64,000 nt of DNA from Sordaria brevicollis (Eukaryota; Ascomycota; Sordariomycetes; Sordariales; Sordariaceae), in the NCBI GenBank assembly GCA_033439795.1, contig JAUTDP010000013.1, positions 1,860,001 to 1,924,000 on the forward strand, written 5' to 3'. The position numbers and the translations under genes were made by a program. Position 1 is the stretch's first letter. Each line of letters starts with the position of its first letter. Of this stretch, positions 56,770-64,000 are shown in pieces. The notes under the pieces were generated by a model. That model made no database searches, was not told the DNA's origin, and saw only the letters and a list, made by a program, of their open reading frames with translations.

Positions 56770-58154
56770 TTTTCGAAGCCTTGAACGGGTGTTTTCCGAG
56801 GCGTTAAACGAGGGATGCCTGACCGACTTCTCCTCCTCACTCGGAGGAGATAGTCGATCCATCTTATAGACTTTCGCCATGAATACTCGAGGTGCGATAA
56901 CTGGAGAGCGTATAGGTCAAAGTCCGGCAACCTTCCTATTCGGGGTCAAGGATACCGATCCGACTGCAACCACAAAATGCGATGAACCGTTGTGCGTCGT
57001 CTTGTGGCGGACAGTATCATGTTGGGATGGGAGCAAATCAGGATTTGACCCAGTCACAATGCCGTGGTGGTTAATGTCTTGAGCATTTGCCTCCGTCGCC
57101 TCCGAAAAAGGGGTGTTGCGGTGAAAAAGAGGATATTTCTTCTCAGCTGTCCTCAAGATGGTGTGCTTTGTTGACCTTTGTTCCTGGTGTTCGATATGAG
57201 GTGAATTTCCACATTCCAGTATGACGTTCGAATCACGAGCAGGATTGGCGAGAAACAAGTACATATATCAGGGGTGGTAATGGGTGCATGGCCTGCAGAC
57301 CCAAAGGTCGAATGGGTGACCGAGAATGAAGCCGCAGGTGATGCTGGTCCAGATTCAGGGGCAGGGTTCTCCACCCAATGAGGGGCCGTGACGAGGATGC
57401 CATGGCCTGGCCGTCGTTAACCATTGGAGGATATGATCATCGCCGTGTTCGTGCTGAAGGAGGCCGGCCGCACTCGCCAGTACCCGGTGGGAGAGCGGTA
57501 GGAAGGAAGACTTTTTTGACCGGCCAGCTCGTAGTTGAAGTGATGTTTTCGGGGTAAAGCAACTAGAAGGATCCAAGGCGGATGACTTCTTTTCATATCA
57601 AACAGATTATCAGGTGGCATCTGTCACGGAATGGTTCGCTGAGGACCGGCGGAGGACAGGGGGAGGGACATGTTGCTGTGAGCACCCATATTGAAGGATG
57701 AGACAAACTGTAGGCTTTGTAAAGATATACGAAGGCAGAAGAAAGGGGCAGGATGTCAAAGAATTCCAGGTTGTTGGTGAAAGAGTGATGAACCGTGTTT
57801 TGGAGTTCAAAAAAGAGTCGATGTTCCCATCCGTCATGGGGTGTCGTGCACACGGACCGTCCCTCTCTGTCAGCTGCCGGTCAGGAACAACGGCCTGCCA
57901 GCTGTCCGACACTTGCCGAGCAGCCCGGCTCAGGGGACAATCGGCTTACTCCACCCCCGCATAAGGCCGTTGCCTGCCGGCACTTCAGTTCAATGTTCAG
58001 ACGGAAACTCTACCAAGCTGATGGATGCCAAGACATGAGGCATCCGGGATTCTGGAGATCAGATGGATGAATGGGAATTCTAGAAATCGACACCATCACC
58101 CTCATACCCGGACTCATTCACTTCTGTCAACTCTCTCAACAATGCGCCCGAACC
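56770..58154. promoter_or_regulatory. Divergent promoter between NLP and the mitochondrial carrier gene
   Basis: About 1.4 kb without a supported gene. Open frames of 60-115 codons occur on both strands but overlap each other and show no domains. CT-rich DNA precedes the carrier start at 58155. Confidence 0.5.
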
Positions 58155-59672
58155 ATGACACCACGCAGCTCCCATGGCCTCGGTAACGACAGCAGCATAA
58201 TAACAAGCACCCCCCATTTCAACGACAACAACAACAACATCTACACAAGAGATGCCCTAGGAGGAATCGGCCACGGCATCAACCCGGGCATCCTCCCCGT
58301 CATCCCCTCCGATGGTCAGCTTCCAGACAAGGCCCCTTCGAGCAATGCGGCCACCGGTGCGTCCGCTGCCGGCGTGAGGGCCTTGGCTTCTCAGGTGCTG
58401 GCCTTCTACTTCCGCGCACCTGCAAAGGCCTTCTTCCGCACGAGAGTCGACTACCTCGCCTATGCGCGTGCCTTGCAGGAGCAGCAGACTATGATTCTTA
58501 GTCAGCTCCATGTCCCTTCGCAGGTCCTCACCACCGCCGCTCGAGCCGGCGCTCCGACTGCTGTTTCTCAGATATGGGAATGGGTCCGGATGCGCGCCAG
58601 GGCGACGACGCCCGGTGTGATCGCTTCGGCTGTTAAGCACTACGGCTGGCGCGTTGTCCCGGACCAGGTTCTTCCTCCGTTGATTGCCAACGTCACTGTC
58701 GGAGCTGTGCTGTATACCAGCTACCTCCATATTCTCGGCCATCTTCACCCGGAGAGCAGGCTCGCCAGCAAGCGCGTGTATCCGCCTCCTTCACCTCTCG
58801 AGACCTTCGCTGCGGGCTTCATGGCCGGCACTTTGCAGAGTATAATAGCCGCCCCCTTGGACGCCGTTCAGGCGAGGTACGACATCGGTAATTGCACAGG
58901 CGCCTCAACCACGCCCACGAACGGCAACCCGAATGCGGTCCGACCAAAGAGCATGTGGGTCTTTAGCGTCGAAAAGATCAAGGAAATCGGCGTGCGCGGA
59001 ATCTTTGCCGGCTGGACCCTCTCCTTTCTCAAGGACAGTCTAGGAAGCGCCGTCTTCTTCAGCACCTTCGAGTACCTCAAGGCCCAAGGCTACTACAACT
59101 TTGTGTCGTGGTACTACGGCTCCCTGAGCGAGGACAACATCATCCTCCTCTCCGAGAAGCGACCCATGTCCGAATCAGGTAAAGAGGAGACCGAAGATCC
59201 GCGAATGCCCGCCATTATCCGCCCGCACTACGCCATCGAGCCGGCCTTTTTGTTGTTAGCAGGCATGGGCGCTTCGCTGTTGCAGCAGTTCGTGCTGCAC
59301 CCGCTCACCATCATCCAGGCCGAGCACTGGGAGAGGCTAGAGAAGATTGATGCGCAGGCACGCAAGCTCAAGGAAATCGACAAGGAAAGACTCCTCCCTC
59401 CCGCCGAGGAACGGGCGCGCTTCCGCTGGCGCATGATGAAGACGTACTACAACGCCTACCAGGAAACCTGGGCGTCCTGTGCCGCCGACGCCAAGAATGC
59501 CGGCCTGAGCATGCGCAACTGGCTGTACAGAGGGTTCTGGTGGAACACGATCCGCCAGGTGCCCAGCACGAGCGCCGGCCTGATCATCTTTGAGCTGGTC
59601 AGACGGAAGTACGGGTACGGAGGGGAGCAGGTCCGGATCAATCGGGACGGATATGATATCCTGCTCAAATAG
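58155..59672 (+). CDS. Mitochondrial carrier-family (SLC25-like) protein
   Basis: A single exon gives 505 aa from ATG 58155 (MTPRSSHGLGN). An in-frame ATG at 58071 adds 28 residues from CT-rich leader-like DNA. The N-terminal 130 residues are Asn/Ser-rich and then hydrophobic. Carrier signature segments are FAAGFMAGTLQSIIAAPLDAVQARY (first PxD motif), then IFAGWTLSFLKDSLGSAVFF, and later GMGASLLQQFVLHPLTIIQAEHWERL. The last motif is degenerate, with His and Leu where Asp/Glu-type residues are usual. The C-terminus holds a third repeat, RNWLYRGFWWNTIRQVPSTSAG. At 505 aa it is longer than the usual 300 aa, owing to the N-terminal extension and an insert (residues about 360-380). The substrate is not predictable. 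The outer- or inner-membrane location is inference. Confidence 0.82.
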   Translation: MTPRSSHGLGNDSSIITSTPHFNDNNNNIYTRDALGGIGHGINPGILPVIPSDGQLPDKAPSSNAATGASAAGVRALASQVLAFYFRAPAKAFFRTRVDYLAYARALQEQQTMILSQLHVPSQVLTTAARAGAPTAVSQIWEWVRMRARATTPGVIASAVKHYGWRVVPDQVLPPLIANVTVGAVLYTSYLHILGHLHPESRLASKRVYPPPSPLETFAAGFMAGTLQSIIAAPLDAVQARYDIGNCTGASTTPTNGNPNAVRPKSMWVFSVEKIKEIGVRGIFAGWTLSFLKDSLGSAVFFSTFEYLKAQGYYNFVSWYYGSLSEDNIILLSEKRPMSESGKEETEDPRMPAIIRPHYAIEPAFLLLAGMGASLLQQFVLHPLTIIQAEHWERLEKIDAQARKLKEIDKERLLPPAEERARFRWRMMKTYYNAYQETWASCAADAKNAGLSMRNWLYRGFWWNTIRQVPSTSAGLIIFELVRRKYGYGGEQVRINRDGYDILLK

Positions 59673-60539
59673 GGGTGTGTAACATGGGAGGAATACAGAC
59701 TCGGATCTTCAACAGATTTTTACTCGGACTTGGACTCGGACTCGGACTTGGTATGAGGGGTACTGGTCTCATGTACACGCACGGATTTTTTTCTTATTAG
59801 AACTTGAATGGCATGGATGGGCGTTTTTTTTGGGTGGGCTAGTGTTTTGGCAAGCAGTTGCATGGTTGGGCGGTAGACTTTCTTTGCTATTTAATGGTTG
59901 TATATCATTTTCTACTTTCCTTGATGTCTTCAGAAATTCGCGTGGTTTCTGGTCGGTTTCGTGCTCTTATTCGGATGGGGTACCATGATTTATATATCAT
60001 TCCTGGAGTTTGGGTTAGGTAACTGAGACAAGTCCGGGTCATCTCTACTGGGTCCGTACGTAGCCCTTGAGCCTGGCCAGGATTTGGATCATCCCGACAC
60101 ACCCCAATCTCTCTCGTGTTTCCCGCAGTTATACAACTTTTGTATCATGTTGGCCTGACTTCTAGAACAGGTCTCGGCTAAACGACGTCCGGCATTACGG
60201 GATACTTTTCCACAGAACGAGGACGTTTCAAGCAACCCATGACACAGATACAGATCAGAAAACCAAAGGCCTTGAAATAGAATGTCAGCATACCAGTACT
60301 GGACGTCCTCAACACTCACTTACGTGTGTGCCAGACCTGTAATGGCAGCCGAACCAATCATCGTTTTCCAACCTTCACTCGCTACCATATCCGCGATGGA
60401 ATGTTTCGTCTTGGGGTGCGTTCGGCAATCTGGGAAATGGCCTTCTGAAAGGTTCAGAAACAGGATTTCAGAAGCCCGTTCGAATGCCCAGGGACCAGTT
60501 CCGCCCAGAAATCGCACCAAAATTGTCTCCTGAAATTTC
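59673..60539. other. Intergenic region before the RIP block
   Basis: About 870 bp of normal base composition. A small imperfect repeat of GGACTCGGACT units lies at about 59721-59752. Open frames are short and unsupported. It ends where the AT-rich block begins. Confidence 0.5.
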
Positions 60540-63500
60540 TAACCCACTTTACGACCTCCTAACCAATTAGACAATTGCATTCCTTATGAAAATTCTATAA
60601 ACCACTTCCGTACCTTAAAACTGCGGAAATTCCTTTCTAAAATCGATATCTATTATTTTTCTAAATTACGTAATTACCCTTATCGTAACTACTAACGCCA
60701 ATATACCCTCCCTTTAAACTACTCTAATACTTTTATAACGCCGTTAACGTCGTAAATTATATAGAAAGGTACTATAAATAGTCGTTATAATATTAGTAAT
60801 TTCCTTAATATATTAGAACCTTCGTATACCTATAAATTTATACGGGTATAGGGGAGTCTTTACTATTAAAGACCTTTTTTATAAATACTCGGGTCGTTTT
60901 AAAGATTTAATACGTATAGCGCTATATATTTTTTACGTTATAGTACGCTAATTAACTACCTATATTACGTTATTTAATATTCGAATTATATTTATATACG
61001 AAAAGGTATTAATATTTATATTTATAATTAATTAGGGGATAACCTTTTAATTAGCGAATTATTTAATAGGCTATATTTAAATATTATATATAAGTTAATT
61101 GAAGATAAATAGATTTTTTTTCGAACTTTTATTTACTATATTAAAATATTATATAAATAGGGCTTTTTATAAAATTTTAAATACTTATTTTATCTTTACT
61201 TACTATAAAATTCGATTTTTTAAATTTATAACCCTACGTACTATTACGGCTAACTTTAAATTATACGAATTTAAAAAGGTGCTAAGCGCTTTCGATAATT
61301 CGTACTTTTTAATTAAAATAAATATAAATTAGTAAAAATTATAGCGTAATAAAAAGGGGGGGTTATCGATTAATATATTAATCGCTTATATTTTCGAAGG
61401 TATATTAACCTTCGTAATATTTAATTAGGAGGGTTCGGCCAATAATATACGGATTTTGAATAGCGCCTTTAATTAAGGATTTAAAATTCTATTTAATTAG
61501 TTTTATTTTACTAATATTAAATATAATTATAATAATAAATTATTTATATTTTATTGAAGTATTTAATACTATTTAAAAGAGAGCGAGAAGGTAAGGTTTA
61601 AATTAATAACCTTTAAAGAATTATATAACCTTTATTATAATTAAACCCGTATTATTATTAAAAAATAAATTGGTAAATTAAAGGGGACCTTTAAAATTTA
61701 TTATATAATTTTTAGCTTTAATATTTCGGTATAAAGTAAAGTTATTTTAGCGACGGCGGGGATCCTAAATTAATTATTCTAATATAATAATTTTTTCGAT
61801 ATATTTCGAACGATCGTTAATAAGGATAAGGTATTAACGTTTAACGATATAATAAAAATCGAAAAATAGTTAATAAGGGGTATTAGTTTAAATTATAAAG
61901 GAGGAAGGAGAGGGGGGAATAATTTTACCTAAATTAAATTCGATAGCGGAATAAAGGGATATATAGCGTAATATTATAAATATATTATAAAGAAGATATA
62001 GAGGGGTTATTATAATAAATTACGTAAAAGAGGGGAAATATAAATATATAAAAAGTTAAAGGATAGAAGAGGAGGGAGGAGGAGGGGAAACGCGTTATAT
62101 ACCCAAATTACCTCCTAAATCGATTAAATCTATTAAAATAATAATAATCTAAATAATAATCCAAATAATAATATAGATAATAATCCAAATAATAATTTAA
62201 AGTATATATTAAAGTGCTAAAGTATTAGAATATAAGTAACCGAATGTAAATGTTAGAGTTTTATGCCTTCGATTTTAAAATATTTTAAATTTTAAATAAA
62301 TAAGTTTGATATATTAAATTATATTAACGCGGTCTTGGTTCCCGCTATGCCGTATAGACTAAAATCGCAATATTACTTTCAATATTTATATTATTTATAA
62401 AACTTTATTAAAATTAATAATAATTGAATATATTAATTTAATTCAATTTAGCGATTATAACGGTATATTTTTTATATATATATAATTTTTTTTGGTAGTA
62501 ATATAAAAGTATTGAAAAAATATATTAAATCGATAAAATAAAAAAAATCTAGGGTTGCCCTACATCCCGCTCCCATTCCTATATAAATTATTAAATTACC
62601 CCATTAATAATATTAAAATATAATACTCTTTTAATATTATTATAAGGTAAGGTCGATTAGTAAATTTAATAAAGGTTTAAATCCTACTTCTCTTTTATCC
62701 TTCTCCTTTTTAACTCTCTTCTTTATTTTTTTAAAATAATATTCCCTTTTTTTCTATAATATTTTTATAAATACATTAATTTTAGTTTTAAAAGATTACT
62801 ATTTAGTAAAAATAGCTTTAACGACGTCGTTATTAACCTTTTCCTCCTAATTTTAATTAAAAATATTGAATATTTTATTTAATTATTCCCCCCTTACTTT
62901 TTTCTCTTTAATAATTACTTTTTCGATATAATTACGGTCGCGGTCGTTATTTTCCTTTAATAATATAATCGTTAAATTTTTTAAATTCTCTATAATAATT
63001 TTACTATTACTCTTCCTCTTTTTCTTTTTAGGATTTTAATTATTAATAACCAACTTCTTTAAATTATTATCCTTTATATAAGCGGGGACAAATATATCCT
63101 TATTACTTTTATCGGTTAATAAATTTAACGGGGGATTTACTTATTATATTTCCTTAATCGATAATAATTAACCTAAAATTATTATATACTCCCTAATAAT
63201 TCTTTAATTATTAATAAAGGTTTATTTTATAAATTTATAGTACGGGAAACTTTATTTACGAAATTGGCCGACTTCTTTATAAGTTTATTATATTTAATTA
63301 ATTTATTTATATTATATTTATATTAATATAGTATATTAATTTTAATTATCCGTTCTTAAACATTCTCCTCTATAATTAATATATTAATATTAAAATCGAA
63401 ACCGAATTTAGATAACGATTTAAAAATATATTAAACGCGCTATTTCTTCTTTAAATAATCAATTTTATTATATATTTATTAATTATTAAGAGTAATACCG

Positions 63501-64000
63501 AATTCGTTGTATATATTATCGATAAATTTAGTATATACTTATTCTTTATACCCGTTTTGGTTAATTAAATTACTTTCGATAACCTTCCCGAATTTAATTG
63601 GGAAATAAATTTCCTATATTAGAATTTATACCCAATTCTTCTTTTTATTTAAAATCGTCGTTAAAGCTTTCTTACCCTTACTTTTACTACGATCGGTTAT
63701 TTAATTAAGTTAATTAAGTTGGGTAAAGGTAGGTTAATTTAATTAACTTACTTAGGAGTTTAACGAAAATAATTAGATTTGAGAACCCAAAGTTTGGGAT
63801 TCGCTTTTAATTAATTTTTAATTTATTTTAATATAGAAAATAAAGGGATTACGATAAGAGAAGAAAATAAAGCGGGTATAAGTAAAGGGATGAAGGAAAT
63901 AGTCGACTATAGTAATAAATACGACTTTTTATTTACTTTAAATATTAATATTACGAAATTCCTAAGAAAAGCTTTATTTCTATAATTTTTTAGAAATTTG
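60540..64000. mobile_element. RIP-mutated repeat relic (transposon remnant or heterochromatin), runs off the right edge
   Basis: From about 60540-60650 onward the DNA becomes very AT-rich. CpA and TpG become nearly absent over whole 60-base lines while TpA and CpG remain common, for example lines 61141 and 61201. This is the product of repeat-induced point mutation, which turns CpA into TpA in duplicated sequences of Neurospora. Only one open frame above 60 codons remains (61099-61332) and it is not a gene. The original element cannot be identified by eye. Such blocks are normally H3K9-methylated and DNA-methylated. Confidence 0.88.

Noticed and set aside
56770..56880. Longer NLP starting at ATG 56880
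   Set aside because: It would put 37 hydrophilic residues before the hydrophobic signal peptide of a secreted family.
61099..61332. 77-codon open frame in the RIP block
   Set aside because: It is Phe/Tyr/Ile/Lys-rich because of AT content and has no domain.

Overview
The window is nuclear DNA of a filamentous ascomycete, most likely Neurospora crassa or a close relative. The evidence is short (54-120 nt) GT..AG introns with branch-point-like motifs, a RAD54 orthologue corresponding to N. crassa mus-25, an adjacent GH51 arabinofuranosidase and AA9 LPMO pair, an intron-bearing tRNA-Ser, and a final 3.4 kb that is AT-rich and almost free of CpA/TpG while keeping TpA and CpG. That last pattern is the signature of repeat-induced point mutation (RIP). 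Species assignment is inference from these features; no database was searched.

Left part (1-22.4 kb) is conserved housekeeping: the 5' half of the COPI alpha coatomer gene (minus), divergent from an ER UDP-glucose:glycoprotein glucosyltransferase (plus); a RAD54-type recombination ATPase (minus) convergent with it; a long Sec7-PH ARF exchange factor (minus); a solitary tRNA-Ser(GCU) with an 18-nt intron; and an F-box protein with an acidic tail. COPI alpha, the glucosyltransferase, and the Sec7 factor all serve the secretory pathway, and the first two share one 1.1 kb divergent promoter.

Middle part (24-45 kb) is accessory: a protein built around a copia-Pol-type beta-barrel domain (probably domesticated), the GH51/AA9 plant cell-wall degradation pair, a small Mrx7-like mitochondrial protein, an Arg/Ser/Pro-rich unknown protein with an internal 37-residue duplication, a 68-bp minisatellite, a cytochrome P450, and a secreted DUF1996 protein. 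Long homopolymer runs (98 T, 34 A, about 35 T) lie in the intergenic DNA.

Right part (45-64 kb) holds the most novel material: three tandem, same-strand, intronless paralogues (45471-50286) of a family I do not recognise; a Pro/Ser-rich protein with a C-terminal Cys cluster; a Gln/Ala-repeat protein; a secreted NPP1-type necrosis-inducing-like protein; a mitochondrial-carrier-like protein; and then the abrupt entry into the RIP-mutated block that runs off the right edge.

Starts were set at ATG codons. Several of the longest open frames begin at TTG or other non-ATG codons and were trimmed. Exon coordinates were read by eye from splice motifs, reading-frame continuity and family similarity.
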